From NCBI GenBank assembly GCA_963743825.1, contig CAVURC010000001.1, positions 30,116-94,115 on the forward strand: a DNA stretch of 64,000 nt, read 5' to 3'. The translations under genes were made by a program, and so were the position numbers. Shown here piece by piece: positions 1-8,708 of this stretch; position 1 is the stretch's first letter, and each line of letters begins with the position of its first letter. This stretch comes from Sva-07 sp963743825 (GTDB taxonomy: Bacteria > Actinomycetota > Acidimicrobiia > Acidimicrobiales > Ilumatobacteraceae). Under the pieces are notes generated by a model. That model made no database searches and was not told where the DNA came from. It saw only the letters and a list, made by a program, of their open reading frames with translations.

Positions 1-828
1 GACGCCCGATGCCGGCAGCCCCTTGGCCTGCTGGTAGCTGGTCAGTGCCGCGGTCGTCATGGCGCCGAACACGCCGTCGGCTCCACCGCGCACGGTGATG
101 CCTGCAGCGATGAGCGCCCGCTGGAGGATCTTCACGTTCTCGCCACGTGCACCGATCTTCATGCCGGAGAACGAGGGGCTCGCCGCTGCGGCGGGCGCTG
201 GAGCGGCAGGCGCCGGTGTTGCTGCAGGCGCGCCGGTGAGCTTCAGACGCGCAGACATGGCGGCATCGACCTCGCCGGTCACGGGGAGCCCGTTCCAGCG
301 TTGATAGTTCGAGACGGCCGTTTTCGTCGCCTGGCCGAACACGCCGTCGGCGCCGCCCGGCACATAGACGCCTGCCGCGATCAGCGCCTGCTGGAGTTCG
401 GTGACGTTCGCACCCTTGGCTCCGAGCGTGAGCCCGCCCGGGGTCGCCGCCGGGGCGGTCGGTGCCTGGCCGAGCCCGAGGGCGGCAGCGGTCGCTTCAT
501 CGACGGCACCGGTGGCAGGGAGGCCGTTGCGAGACTGGAATGCGGTCACCGCGGACTTGGTGGCCGGGCCGAAGACACCGTCGGCGCCGCCGGGCACCTT
601 GACGCCGGCAGCGATCAGCGCGCTCTGGACCGTCTTGACCTCGTTGCCACGCGCGCCTTCACCGAGACCGACGATCGTCGGGGCGAGGGGAGACTCGATC
701 GTCATGGGCGTTGCCGACACGGTGGTCGGCACGCCGCCGAGTACGAGGCCGCCGACGGTGGCCAGACACAGCCCACTCGTGACGAAGCGCCGACGGCGCG
801 GCGATCGGTTCATGGATGTGGACGACAT
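1..828 (-). CDS. Secreted protein with three peptidoglycan-binding (PGBD1) repeats, 3' end outside window
   Basis: The minus-strand frame is open from an ATG at 828 to the window edge (276 codons, C-terminus missing). An Arg-rich N-terminus and hydrophobic stretch (about residues 8-33) look like a signal peptide. Three tandem repeats of about 70 residues follow, each with a GADGVFG-type core, a preceding run like LQ.ALIAAGV.VPG and a following TGxVDxAT segment separated by Ala/Pro linkers. This is the PF01471 peptidoglycan-binding pattern, so the protein probably docks on the cell wall, and a catalytic domain may lie beyond the window. A second in-frame ATG is at 813. The function of the missing C-terminus is unknown. 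Confidence 0.85.
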   Translation of the reverse strand, partial: MSSTSMNRSPRRRRFVTSGLCLATVGGLVLGGVPTTVSATPMTIESPLAPTIVGLGEGARGNEVKTVQSALIAAGVKVPGGADGVFGPATKSAVTAFQSRNGLPATGAVDEATAAALGLGQAPTAPAATPGGLTLGAKGANVTELQQALIAAGVYVPGGADGVFGQATKTAVSNYQRWNGLPVTGEVDAAMSARLKLTGAPAATPAPAAPAPAAAASPSFSGMKIGARGENVKILQRALIAAGITVRGGADGVFGAMTTAALTSYQQAKGLPASGV

Positions 829-1077
829 GGACGGCCTCTCTCGCAACACGAAGATGTGATCGGTCCGCCCGATGTGCTCCTGAACCCTCGACGAGAAGTC
901 GAGATCCCCTCAACGTTCAGTCGGTCTTCTGGTTTCCGTGAAGCCCCAGCATGCCGGGGGTCGAGGGGAGGACCAATCCTTGCCGATCGGAGAGGCCCTG
1001 TCCATGGCCATCACCATCAACCTGACATAACGAAGATTATGGGCGTTGTGATCCAGACGCTCGGCGGGTGAGCCGGA
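829..1077 (-). promoter_or_regulatory. Candidate promoter and long 5' leader of the PG-binding gene
   Basis: This 249-base gap holds no gene. Read on the minus strand, an AT-rich CATAAT (1041 to 1036) resembles a -10 box in otherwise GC-rich DNA, which would give a leader of about 200 bases. The leader contains two short hairpins: CCCC/GGGG arms near 945-960, and CTCGAC/GTCGAG near 887-904. Actinobacterial cell-wall hydrolase genes are often controlled by c-di-AMP riboswitches, but I could not match the conserved core of that family, so only a structured leader is claimed. Confidence 0.3.
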
Positions 1078-1458
1078 TCAGCTCGACGGGCTGATCTCCC
1101 GGTCCCGCAGGGGCTTTGCTGCCGTCAACAGCCACTCGACGGCATCACGCAGCTCGGCTGGCGTCGGTTGTCCGGCGGCACCGAGGTCTCGTTCGACGTC
1201 CTCCACGGCACATGCCAGCACGTACAGCTCGTCGTGCAACGCGTCGAGTTCCTCTCGTGCCACCACGAGTTCGTTCTCGCTGAGCTGGAGTTCACGGGCC
1301 CGGTGCCGAGCCACCCAGTCCCATTGCCGGCACCGCTGCGAACAGAACACTCGAGGCCGTCCCGGACCCGGACGGGCAGGGAGTGCCCGCCGACACCACC
1401 GACAGTGCGCGACGGAGGCCGGTCCCCCGGTGTCGTCGACGACGGCTGATTTCGTCAT
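1078..1458 (-). CDS. Small zinc-ribbon protein of unknown function
   Basis: This 126-residue protein starts at an ATG at 1458; upstream extension would run into the divergent aldolase gene. Around residues 17-46 it carries two cysteine pairs, CRWC and CSQRC, separated by a Pro/Arg/Gly-rich stretch, as in a treble-clef or zinc ribbon. It is followed by WDWVARHRAREL and then an acidic, probably coiled-coil helix of about 70 residues. Nucleic-acid or protein binding is plausible from the basic Zn-ribbon, but no function is known to me. It ends just upstream of the PG-binding gene's leader on the same strand. Confidence 0.65.
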   Translation of the reverse strand: MTKSAVVDDTGGPASVAHCRWCRRALPARPGPGRPRVFCSQRCRQWDWVARHRARELQLSENELVVAREELDALHDELYVLACAVEDVERDLGAAGQPTPAELRDAVEWLLTAAKPLRDREISPSS

Positions 1459-1519
1459 GACGAAATAGTAGCCGACCGGTTGGTGCACGGCGTTCGATGG
1501 TCTGGGAGACTCACCACCC

Positions 1520-2599
1520 GTGACACTGCCTCCACCCCCCTCGAGAGCCTTCGCGAGCGACAACGCCGCCGGCGCCCACCCCGCCGTGCTCGACGCCATC
1601 GCTGCGGCCAACGTCGGACACATGCTCGCCTACGGCGACGACGAGATCACGCGCGAGTGCTCGGCTCGATTCCGTGACCTGTTCGGCGCCGACGTCACCA
1701 CCCGGCTGACGTTCAACGGGACCGGCGCGAACGTCCTGGCCCTGGCGACGCTGCTGGGCTCACTGCCTGGCCCGCACCATGGCGTCGTGTGCACCGACTG
1801 GGCGCACATCGCCGTCGACGAGACCGGGGCCCCCGAACGGGCGCTGGGGACCAAGCTGATCGATCTCCCATCGGTCGGTGGCAAGCTCGTCCCCGAGCAG
1901 CTGGCCGAACTCGCGGGCATCCAGGGGGTCCAGCATCACGTGCAGCCCGGCGTGGTGTCGATCACCCAGGCGACCGAACTCGGCACGCTCTACACGCCCG
2001 ACGAGATCGCCGCGCTGTGCGATCAGGCGCACGCACTCGGAATGCTCGTTCACCTCGACGGTGCCCGCATCGCCAACGCCACCGCCGCACTCGGCGGCAA
2101 CCGTGCTGCTCTGCGTTCGTTCACCGTCGATGCAGGCGTCGACGCCGTGTGCTTCGGGGGCACCAAGAACGGCTTGCTCGGCGCCGAGGCCGTCGTCTTC
2201 CTCAACCCTGCAGCGTCGGTCGGCTCGAAGTTCGTGCGCAAGCAGGTGACGCAACTGCCCTCGAAGATGCGCTACCTCGCAGCACAGTTCAATGCGGTGC
2301 TCGAGAACGACCTCTGGATCGACCTCGCCGCTCACGCCAACGCCATGGCCACCGAATTGCACCGTTTGACCGTCGACATTCCCGGCGTGGTGCTCGACCG
2401 TGCCCCCGCGGTCAACAGCGTGTTTCCCCGTCTGCCGCCCGATGCCATCGCTCCCCTGCGTGACTGGTGCTTCTTCTGGGATTGGGACACCACCCGTCAC
2501 GAGGTGCGTTGGATGACGTCGTGGGACACGACGATCGACGATGTCACGGCCTTCGCTGCGGGTGTCGAAGCGATCGTCGTCGATGGCGCCCGTGCGTAG
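1520..2599 (+). CDS. ltaE: Low-specificity threonine aldolase-like PLP enzyme
   Basis: This 359-residue fold-type I PLP enzyme of the beta-eliminating lyase family (PF01212) would cleave L-threonine or allo-threonine to glycine and acetaldehyde in the cytoplasm. Visible signatures are the N-terminal YGDDEIT substrate loop, FNGTGAN in the cofactor region, the HLDGAR aspartate that pairs with the pyridine nitrogen, and FGGTKNG with the Schiff-base Lys216. The GTG start at 1520 is the first in the frame and lies 61 bases from the divergent zinc-ribbon gene. Length matches the family. The exact amino-acid substrate cannot be read from sequence. Confidence 0.88.
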   Translation: MTLPPPPSRAFASDNAAGAHPAVLDAIAAANVGHMLAYGDDEITRECSARFRDLFGADVTTRLTFNGTGANVLALATLLGSLPGPHHGVVCTDWAHIAVDETGAPERALGTKLIDLPSVGGKLVPEQLAELAGIQGVQHHVQPGVVSITQATELGTLYTPDEIAALCDQAHALGMLVHLDGARIANATAALGGNRAALRSFTVDAGVDAVCFGGTKNGLLGAEAVVFLNPAASVGSKFVRKQVTQLPSKMRYLAAQFNAVLENDLWIDLAAHANAMATELHRLTVDIPGVVLDRAPAVNSVFPRLPPDAIAPLRDWCFFWDWDTTRHEVRWMTSWDTTIDDVTAFAAGVEAIVVDGARA

Positions 2600-2619
2600 A
2601 ATTTAGTTGACACATGCAA

Positions 2620-2648
2620 TTGACTCGGTGGTCGATTCGATTTAGTCT
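2620..2648 (+). promoter_or_regulatory. Predicted sigma-70 type promoter for whiB-rbsK
   Basis: TTGACT (2620-2625) and TAGTCT (2643-2648) are separated by exactly 17 bases in an AT-rich patch between the aldolase stop and the WhiB start. A second TTGACA lies at 2607-2612 without a well-spaced partner. This is the clearest promoter-like sequence in the left part of the window. Confidence 0.5.
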
Positions 2649-2714
2649 CTCGCCCTGCGGAGCCTGAACAACTCCGATTCGGTCCGGGGGAAGCACTCAA
2701 TCGCACGGGGGTAT

Positions 2715-3026
2715 GTGTACATGACGGCCATCGAATTCTCCATCGATCGACTCCAGACCGATGAGGACAACTGGATGCGCGATGGGGCCTGCAAAGGGAT
2801 GACCCACCTCTTCTTCCCGACCGCAGCCGAACGGCCGCAGGCACGCGAGCGACGTGAGGCTGCCGCACAGGAGGTCTGTGCCGGCTGCACCGTCCAGACG
2901 CAATGCGTCACCTTCGCTCGCCAGCACCACGAGTACGGGTTCTGGGGCGGCGAGTCCGAGGACGAACGCCACGCCGCCGGGTACCGACTCATCGCCCCCA
3001 TCGGCATCCGCGCCCGCGCCAGCTGA
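2715..3026 (+). CDS. WhiB-family iron-sulfur transcription regulator
   Basis: The protein is 103 residues (101 from the in-frame ATG at 2721, which may be the true start). It has the WhiB arrangement: one cysteine in DGACKG, then CAGC and a fourth cysteine in TQCVTFA, which ligate a [4Fe-4S] cluster. These are followed by the turn GFWGGESEDER and a short basic C-terminus. WhiB proteins bind the housekeeping sigma factor and act as redox- or NO-responsive regulators; WhiB1/WhiB2 types affect division and growth. The subtype cannot be fixed. The ribokinase gene begins on the base after its stop, so the two are co-transcribed. Confidence 0.93.
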   Translation: MYMTAIEFSIDRLQTDEDNWMRDGACKGMTHLFFPTAAERPQARERREAAAQEVCAGCTVQTQCVTFARQHHEYGFWGGESEDERHAAGYRLIAPIGIRARAS

Positions 3027-3905
3027 GTGTTCGACGTCGCCGTCATCGGCAGCGTCAATCTCGACCTCGTCGCCACCACTGCTCGTCTCCCCGGCCCCGG
3101 TGAGACGGTGTCCGGAACCGCGTACGCAGAACATGCCGGCGGCAAGGGCCTGAACCAAGCAGTGGCTGCAGCTCGCAGCGGTGCGGTCGTGGCCATGGTC
3201 GGTGCCGTCGGAGACGATGACGCCGGACGGCGCCTCCGATCGATCGCCGCAGACGAAGGCATCGACGTCGAAGCGATTGCGATCATCGCCGGCTCACCGA
3301 CCGGACGAGCGCTCATCACCGTCGACGCCGGCGCCGAGAACACGATCGTCGTGATCCCTGGGGCGAACTCGCTCGTTCGAGCCGATGCGGTCCCCGATGC
3401 CCGAGTGGTGATCGCCCAGCTGGAGGTTCCGATCGACGAGGTGCTCGCGGCCTTCCGTTGCGCACGCGCGAGCGGCGCTCGCACGATCCTGAATCCGGCG
3501 CCGGCCCAACCGCTGCCCGACGAACTGGTCGCGCTCTGCGACTTGATCGTGCCCAACGAGCACGAACTGGAGTTGATCGGTGGGGTCGACTCACTCCTCG
3601 ATCGGGGGGTCGGCATCGTCGTCACCACCCGTGGGGCCCGCGGTGTCACCACGACGGTTCGGACCGACACGTCTTCGACCGAGCGGCACCAGCCGGCATT
3701 CCCGGTCACGCCGGTCGACACCACAGGTGCCGGCGATGCGTTCTGCGGCTCGCTCGCTGCACGACTGGCCGCAGGTGACGAGCTCGAGCCTGCCATCCGC
3801 TACGCCGCTGCTGCCGGGGCCCTCGCGACGACGATCGACGGTGCGGTGCCGTCACTCCCCCACGCCCGCGACGTCGCCGCGTTGCTGAACTCCCCCGAGC
3901 GATGA
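3027..3905 (+). CDS. rbsK: Ribokinase (PfkB family)
   Basis: This 292-residue sugar kinase would phosphorylate D-ribose with ATP. Seen: the N-terminal GSVNLDL with the substrate-binding Asp, the PfkB-1 region AGGKGLNQAVAAA, the NPAP and VPNEHEL segments, and the C-terminal anion-hole/catalytic motif DTTGAGDAFCG with Asp237 as the base. The GTG start at 3027 directly abuts the WhiB stop (TGA at 3024-3026), so translation is coupled. Ribokinase and other PfkB sugar kinases are hard to tell apart, but the ribokinase motifs are all present. Confidence 0.88.
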   Translation: MFDVAVIGSVNLDLVATTARLPGPGETVSGTAYAEHAGGKGLNQAVAAARSGAVVAMVGAVGDDDAGRRLRSIAADEGIDVEAIAIIAGSPTGRALITVDAGAENTIVVIPGANSLVRADAVPDARVVIAQLEVPIDEVLAAFRCARASGARTILNPAPAQPLPDELVALCDLIVPNEHELELIGGVDSLLDRGVGIVVTTRGARGVTTTVRTDTSSTERHQPAFPVTPVDTTGAGDAFCGSLAARLAAGDELEPAIRYAAAAGALATTIDGAVPSLPHARDVAALLNSPER

Positions 3906-3938
3906 GCCAAACCCCAGCATCCGGGGCGTTCGCTCATC
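3901..3938. terminator. Hairpin between convergent rbsK and prmA
   Basis: GATGAGC (3901-3907) pairs with GCTCATC (3932-3938), and inner CCCC/GGGG arms extend the stem. It overlaps the rbsK stop and precedes the prmA stop, so it could serve both strands. It lacks a U-tract, as is common in high-GC actinobacteria. Confidence 0.5.
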
Positions 3939-3966
3939 ACTCGCCGTCGCTGCGGCGACACGGGCG

Positions 3967-4786
3967 TCATGCGTGGCGAAGCGTGACCGCAACCCATCCG
4001 TCGAGCGTGTCGACGCGCTCCACGACCATCGGAGCGAGCGCAGCGAGGACGTGTTCATGGCGCTCCGCGAGGATCCCGCTGATCACCAGACGCCCGTCGG
4101 GTCGGGTCAGACGTCGGAGGTCGTCGGCGAGCTCGATGAGCGTCGGCGCCAGGATGTTGGCGACGACGAGGTCGTAGGTTCCGTCGAGGTCAGCGACGGG
4201 TGCGGTGTCGACCTCGACGCGGTCGGCGACGCCGTTGCGCACCGCATTGTCGCGCGTTGCCTCCACGGCAGCCGACGCCACGTCGACTGCTCGCACCGAT
4301 CCGGCGCCGAGCATGGCGGCCATGATGGCGATGACGCCCGTTCCACACCCGACATCGAGCACGTCGCACCCATCGGTGAGTCGGCTACGGGCCGCCCGCA
4401 GCGACAAGCGTGTCGTGGGATGGTCACCGAGCCCGAACGCACCGCCCGGCTCGATGGAGACGGCGACGATGCCGTGTCCGACGGGCTGGTCCTGCCAGGC
4501 CGGCACGACGACGAGGGCGTCGTCGACCCACATCGGTTGCAGCGAACTCCCGCCACGTGTCAGATGTGGCCTCCACGACCTCGACCACACTCCACGGCCA
4601 CCGCTCCCCCAACGCCGTTCCGGCTCGTTCGATGGCGGTGTCGTCCTCGCCGACAGCCGTCCACAGTTCGACGACGTCATCGACGTCACCGGTGCGTTCC
4701 TCGATGGCTCGCACGCCGAGCTGCCAGAGCGCGTCCGATGCGACGTCGACCTCGGTCACAGGAACTGTCACGACGAATGCACGCAT
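3967..4786 (-). CDS. prmA: Ribosomal protein L11 methyltransferase, split by a frameshift
   Basis: PrmA trimethylates ribosomal protein L11 using SAM. The N-terminal half (from ATG 4786) and the C-terminal half are in different frames; the shift is near 4527-4529, where deleting one G from a minus-strand GGG restores a continuous protein of about 272 residues. The C-terminal part shows EPGGAFGLGDHPTT, the SAM-binding DVGCGTGVIAI and the NxxY-like VANILAPTLIEL motif, all diagnostic of PrmA. The total of 820 bases is 3n+1, as expected for one inserted base. Its ATG overlaps the stop of the upstream carbonic-anhydrase-like gene (TGATG). A sequencing indel is more likely than a true pseudogene. 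Confidence 0.82.
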
Positions 4787-5305
4787 CAGTCGAGGCGCCG
4801 CAGATCGGTGCGGTACGCCTCGATGCGATCGACGTACGCAGCTGCGCTGTTGCGGATGAGGTCGATGTCGGCCCGACCGGGCTTGATCACCGCAGGCGAG
4901 CCGGCAGCCAACGCGCCCGGCCGGCACGTCGACGTCGTTGAGGACCACCGAGTTGGCGGCAACGATGGCCCCGCTGTGAACGACCGACCGGTGCAGGACC
5001 ATCGCAGCATTCCCGATCAGGACATCGTCGTGAATGGTGCAACCCTCCAGGTGGATCAGGTGGCCGAGGACACATCCGTCGCCGACCACGGTGTGCCAGT
5101 GCGGTGTCGTGTGGAGCACCGCATTGTCCTGCACGCTCGTTCGGCTGCCGATCCGGATCTCTCCCCCGTCGCCGCGCAGCGTGGCCCCCGGCCAGATCGA
5201 TGAGTTGGCGCCGATCGTGACCGCACCGATGATCACGGCATCAGGATGGACGAAGGCCGTCGAATCGATGGTGGGGACGAGATCGCCGAGCGCGTAGACA
5301 GCCAT
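4786..5305 (-). CDS. Gamma-class carbonic anhydrase-like (left-handed beta-helix) protein, frameshifted
   Basis: The sequence is a repeating hexapeptide of the left-handed beta-helix type, about 173 residues, related to gamma-carbonic anhydrases and YrdA/PaaY. It shows the metal-ligand region with VQDNAVLHTTP.HWHTVVG and GHLIHLEGCTIHDDVLIG; the three histidines expected for Zn/Fe ligation are visible. A frame change near 4916-4918 (an extra G in a minus-strand GGG) separates this from the C-terminal helix, which continues ALAAGSPAVIKPGR. The length of 520 bases is 3n+1. It sits directly upstream of prmA. Hydratase activity cannot be proven; some family members are acyltransferase-like or inactive. 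Confidence 0.8.
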
Positions 5306-5376
5306 TGCGGGCACGGTACCGGTCACGGGCAGACTCGTTGGAGTTCTCCCGCCGCGAACCGGTACCGTTGTCGCAA

Positions 5377-7017
5377 ATGTCCCGCAGGATTGAAATCGAG
5401 CTGACGAGCGCGCTCCCCGACGGCTCGTGGACGTGGCGCGCCGCTGGCGCCCGCAAGCCCAACGGGCAGATGGATGCCGCTTGCTGCCATCCGGATCGGC
5501 CGTCGGTGACGTGCTGAAGGTGGAGATCGAGCAAATGCTCGACGGCATCGAGGTGCAGTCGGTCATCACGGCGCGCGAAAAGGCCGAGGACGCCAACGTG
5601 CTCGAGCTCCTCCCGAGCGAGAAGCCGTTCGAAGCGGTGATCGAAACGCGTGCCAAGCGTGACCGCAGCGAGCGTCGAGACGGCCGTGACAGCCGTGATG
5701 GACGGGGCCGTCGTGACGCCAAGCGTGACGGTGGTCGCCGTGATGGTGGTCGTGACGGTGCACGTGACGGCGCTCGCCGTGATGGTGGTCGTGACGGTGG
5801 CGTGACGGTGACCGGTGCCGGTCGCTCCGACCAGCGGCGCCAGCGCCCCCATTTCGAGGCTCCGCCCGAGTTGCCGCAACGCCCGAAGCCGAAGCGCTTG
5901 CGTCCCGGCAAAGCCCGTCGCAACGCCGTGCTCGCCGATCTCCCCGAGGAGCAGCGCCCGATCGCCGAGATGGCGCTGCAGGGCATGTCGGCAGTTCGTG
6001 CCCGGGTGAAGGAAGAGAACGCGAAGCTCGAAGCCGCCGGCCAGCCCGTCATGCCCGAGCAGTCGGTTGTCAAGATGGCCGAGGACATGCTCCCCAAGCT
6101 GCGCGTCGCCGAATGGCTCGACCGTGCCGAGGCCGCACAGCGTCAGATGGAACACCTCGATCTGCGCGACCTGCGCAGCGTGGTCGCCGCCGGCGAGGAT
6201 CCCAGCGTTGCTCGCGACCTGTCGACACGCGCCGTGGCCGACGACCTCAAGCAGGCGCTGGTGCGCAAGCAGGACGAGGAGCTGACCTTGTGGTTCGGCG
6301 ACATCGATGCTGCGATCGGTGTCGGCCGGGTCATCCGTGCGCTGCGGCTCTCGTCGCAGCCGCCCAAGGCCGGTGTCGTGTTCCCGCCCGATCTGGCTCG
6401 GCGCCTCGGCGAGGCGGCCACTGCAGCTCTCCAACCGGAGGATCCTGCCGACCGCTGGATCGCAGTGCTCGAAGCCGCAGCGTTCTCACCGGTTCGCACG
6501 CTCGTGACACCGGTGACCGCACCTGCCGTGCTGACCGACGACCTGAAGGCCACCACGCTTCGTCTCGGCCCGGCCCTGCCGCAGATTGCGGCGCTGCTCG
6601 GCGTCGAGATTCCCGCCGGCGCACCCAAGCCCAAGCCGCTGCGCGCCGGGCCGCCCCGCAAGGACGCCCGCAAGGACGGCCGCACCGATGGACGCAACGA
6701 GAATCGGTCAGGCGGCAAGGGCGGACGGTCCGACGACCGGTCCCGCCCTGAAGCGAAACCGACCAAGGCTCCCGAGACCGTGACGGCCGAGGCTGAACCC
6801 GTCGCCGAGACACCCGTCGCCGAGACACCCGTCGAACCGGCCACCGAAGCACCCGTCGCCGAGGCACCCGTCGAACCGGCCACCGAAGCACCCGTCGCCG
6901 AGGCACCCGTCGACCGAGAGCACCCGTCGCCGAGGCACCGGTCACCGAAGCGCCCGTCGCCGAGGCACCGTCGCCGAGGCACCGGTCACCGACGAATCGG
7001 TCACGTCCGGCGCCTGA
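5377..7017 (+). CDS. Basic, low-complexity RD-rich protein of unknown function, frameshifted
   Basis: Starting at ATG 5377, the protein begins MSRRIEIELTSALPDGSW and includes a conserved-looking domain of about 90 residues, then a stretch of about 45 residues built from RRDGGRDG-like repeats. A helical globular middle (about residues 185-400) follows, then another K/R/D/G-rich tail and a C-terminal run of Ala-Pro-Val-Glu repeats ending near TDESVTSGA. Three single-base deletions are needed to keep the frame (near 5480, 6920 and 6970), and the total of 1641 bases fits that. The basic repeats suggest RNA or ribosome association, but this is inference; I do not recognise the family. No neighbour clarifies its role. 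Confidence 0.6.
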
Positions 7018-7060
7018 GCGGGTTCGCCCCGCTCGGGTCGCGACGCGTACGATCCCGGCC

Positions 7061-7846
7061 ATGTCCGAGATCGTCACCTACGAAGCCCGCGACCGCGTCG
7101 CACTCATCACCCTCAACCGTCCTGATGCCCGCAACGCGGTCAACGGCGACGTCGCCCAGGCAATGGAGGCCGCCATCGACCAGATGGAGGGCGACGACGA
7201 CATCTGGGTCGGCATCATCCAGGCCAATACCGAGGGCCAGGACCGTCCGGTCTTCTGCGCCGGCGCCGACCTGAAGGCGATCAACTCGGGTGCCGGCGGC
7301 TCGTTGATGACCGAGCGCGGCGGATTCGCCGGCTTCGCCTATCGCGAGCGCAAGAAGCCGGTGATCGTCGCTGTCGACGGGCTGGCGACCGCCGGAGGCT
7401 GTGAGATCGTCCTGGCTGCGGATCTCGTGGTCGCCACGACCCGCTCGGCCTTCGGGTTGGCAGAGGCGAAGCGCAATCTCGTCGCGGGCGCCGGCGGCCT
7501 GTTCCGGCTCCCACGCGCCATCGGGCGGTCGGCGGCGATGGAACTGATCCTCACCGGCGAGCCCTTGGCGGCACAGCGTGCGTACGAGCTGGGCCTCGTC
7601 AATCGGCTGGTCGAACCCGGCGAGGCCACCGAGGAGGCCCTCCGTCTGGCTGCACAGATCACCGCTGCGGCCCCGCTCGCGGTGTGGGAGAGCCGCAAGG
7701 TCGTGCTCGCTGCTGCAACGAACGACGACGAGACGCTCAAGCGGATGACCGATGCGGCCATGGGAGTCGTCATGCGCTCGGAGGATCTCTCCGAAGGTCT
7801 CACCGCCTTCATCGAGAAGCGTGCCCCGCAGTGGAAGGGCCGCTGA
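7061..7846 (+). CDS. Enoyl-CoA hydratase/isomerase family protein
   Basis: This 261-residue crotonase-fold enzyme would hydrate trans-2-enoyl-CoA in fatty acid or amino acid degradation. The fold signatures are LNRPDARNAVN near the N-terminus, the first oxyanion-hole segment FCAGADLKAI, the second ATAGGCEIVLAAD, and the LAEAKRNLVAGAGG active-site loop that carries one catalytic acidic residue. The start at ATG 7061 lies 44 bases after the preceding stop. Family members vary in substrate and a few are not hydratases, so the specificity is open. Confidence 0.85.
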   Translation: MSEIVTYEARDRVALITLNRPDARNAVNGDVAQAMEAAIDQMEGDDDIWVGIIQANTEGQDRPVFCAGADLKAINSGAGGSLMTERGGFAGFAYRERKKPVIVAVDGLATAGGCEIVLAADLVVATTRSAFGLAEAKRNLVAGAGGLFRLPRAIGRSAAMELILTGEPLAAQRAYELGLVNRLVEPGEATEEALRLAAQITAAAPLAVWESRKVVLAAATNDDETLKRMTDAAMGVVMRSEDLSEGLTAFIEKRAPQWKGR

Positions 7847-7865
7847 GGGTACGCGCGCTCTGCCG

Positions 7866-7881
7866 GCCGCTTCAGAGCGGC
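7866..7881. terminator. Short hairpin between convergent genes
   Basis: GCCGCT (7866-7871) and AGCGGC (7876-7881) form a six-pair stem with a TCAG loop that contains the stop codon of the minus-strand acetyltransferase. It lies 20 bases after the enoyl-CoA hydratase stop. Weak by itself; its position between convergent genes supports a terminator role. Confidence 0.35.
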
Positions 7882-8324
7882 TTGTAGGTGGTGATCAAAC
7901 GGGCGACGATGCCGGCGCGCTCGTAGAGGTTCTTGGTGTGTCGGTCGCCCGGGAGTGCCTGGCCCTCCACCGCGACTGCTCCCCTGTCGCGAGCGGACTC
8001 GATCGCTGTTGCGAGGAGTTCATCGCCGAACCCGAGTTCGCGAGCCTCGGGAGTGACCCAGACCTGGTCGACGCGAACCACGTGATCACGACCCAGATCG
8101 GCCACGAGGAAGCCGACGACCACGTCGTCGATCACTGCGACGTACACGTCCGACGAGACGCATCGCTGCGCCCATGCGTCATCCACCGCAGGGTGTTCGA
8201 CGAGCCAACGATCGCCACCACGTTGGCCGACGAGCGCAGCGCGCGCCTCTCGCTCCAGCAGCGCCAGTTGGGCGAGATCGTCGCCGTCGGCGGGGTCGGC
8301 GGCGCGAACCGTCGGGTCGATCAA
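7872..8324 (-). CDS. GNAT-family N-acetyltransferase
   Basis: This 150-residue protein has the GNAT layout: an N-terminal RAADPADGDDLAQL strand/helix, a central VYVAVIDDVVVGFLVAD beta-hairpin, then VDQVWVTPEARELGFGDELL, the acetyl-CoA pyrophosphate loop region (a variant of Q/RxxGxG/A), and a C-terminal ALPGDRHTKNLYERAGI motif typical of the family. Its ATG overlaps the stop of the upstream gene by 4 bases. The acceptor substrate is unknown. Confidence in the fold is good, in the reaction low. Confidence 0.75.
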   Translation of the reverse strand: MIDPTVRAADPADGDDLAQLALLEREARAALVGQRGGDRWLVEHPAVDDAWAQRCVSSDVYVAVIDDVVVGFLVADLGRDHVVRVDQVWVTPEARELGFGDELLATAIESARDRGAVAVEGQALPGDRHTKNLYERAGIVARLITTYKPL

Positions 8325-8701
8325 GCGTCCCTCAGCTGCGCCAGCTTGCCGAGAATCGTGCGTCGGTGACGGCCCTGGAGCTCGTAGGCCTCGATCGCAT
8401 CGCGCTCGTCGGGCTCGAGACCCGCCAGCATCGACACGATGTCGGATGCGGGGAGATGGTCGTAGTCGGCGAGTGCCAGCGTCGTCGAGGCGATGTGGTG
8501 GTCGATGACCTCACCCGGATCGCTTGCCGGCTCCGTCTCGATCGGGTCGGCTCGCTCGTCGGGTGCCACCAGCGACTCGATGCGCTGGCGAACCTCCCGG
8601 ACCCCTTGATCGACGACGAGCTTGCCGAGAAATCGCGCCAGCACGATCTCACGCTGGACACGACTGATCGCTGCGGGGACCTGATCCAGCAGCGTGGTCA
8701 T
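8321..8701 (-). CDS. Conserved hypothetical protein, helical
   Basis: This 126-residue, mostly charged and helical protein has no recognisable catalytic motif or membrane segment. The N-terminal half is basic-hydrophobic (REIVLARFLGKLVVDQGVRE) and the C-terminal half contains ALADYDHLPASDIVSMLAGL, which looks like an alpha-helical binding surface. It lies between an Asp-rich zinc-ribbon gene, which ends 8 bases before its ATG, and the acetyltransferase (4-base overlap), so the three are one operon. Function not recognised. Confidence 0.6.
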   Translation of the reverse strand: MTTLLDQVPAAISRVQREIVLARFLGKLVVDQGVREVRQRIESLVAPDERADPIETEPASDPGEVIDHHIASTTLALADYDHLPASDIVSMLAGLEPDERDAIEAYELQGRHRRTILGKLAQLRDA

Positions 8702-8708
8702 GGGAGGT

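Noticed and set aside
829..1077. A c-di-AMP (ydaO) riboswitch upstream of the PG-binding gene
   Set aside because: The conserved core of that riboswitch could not be found; only generic hairpins are visible.
5660..5830. A CRISPR-like array in the RD-rich gene
   Set aside because: The repeats are degenerate codon repeats inside a reading frame, without regular spacers or cas genes.
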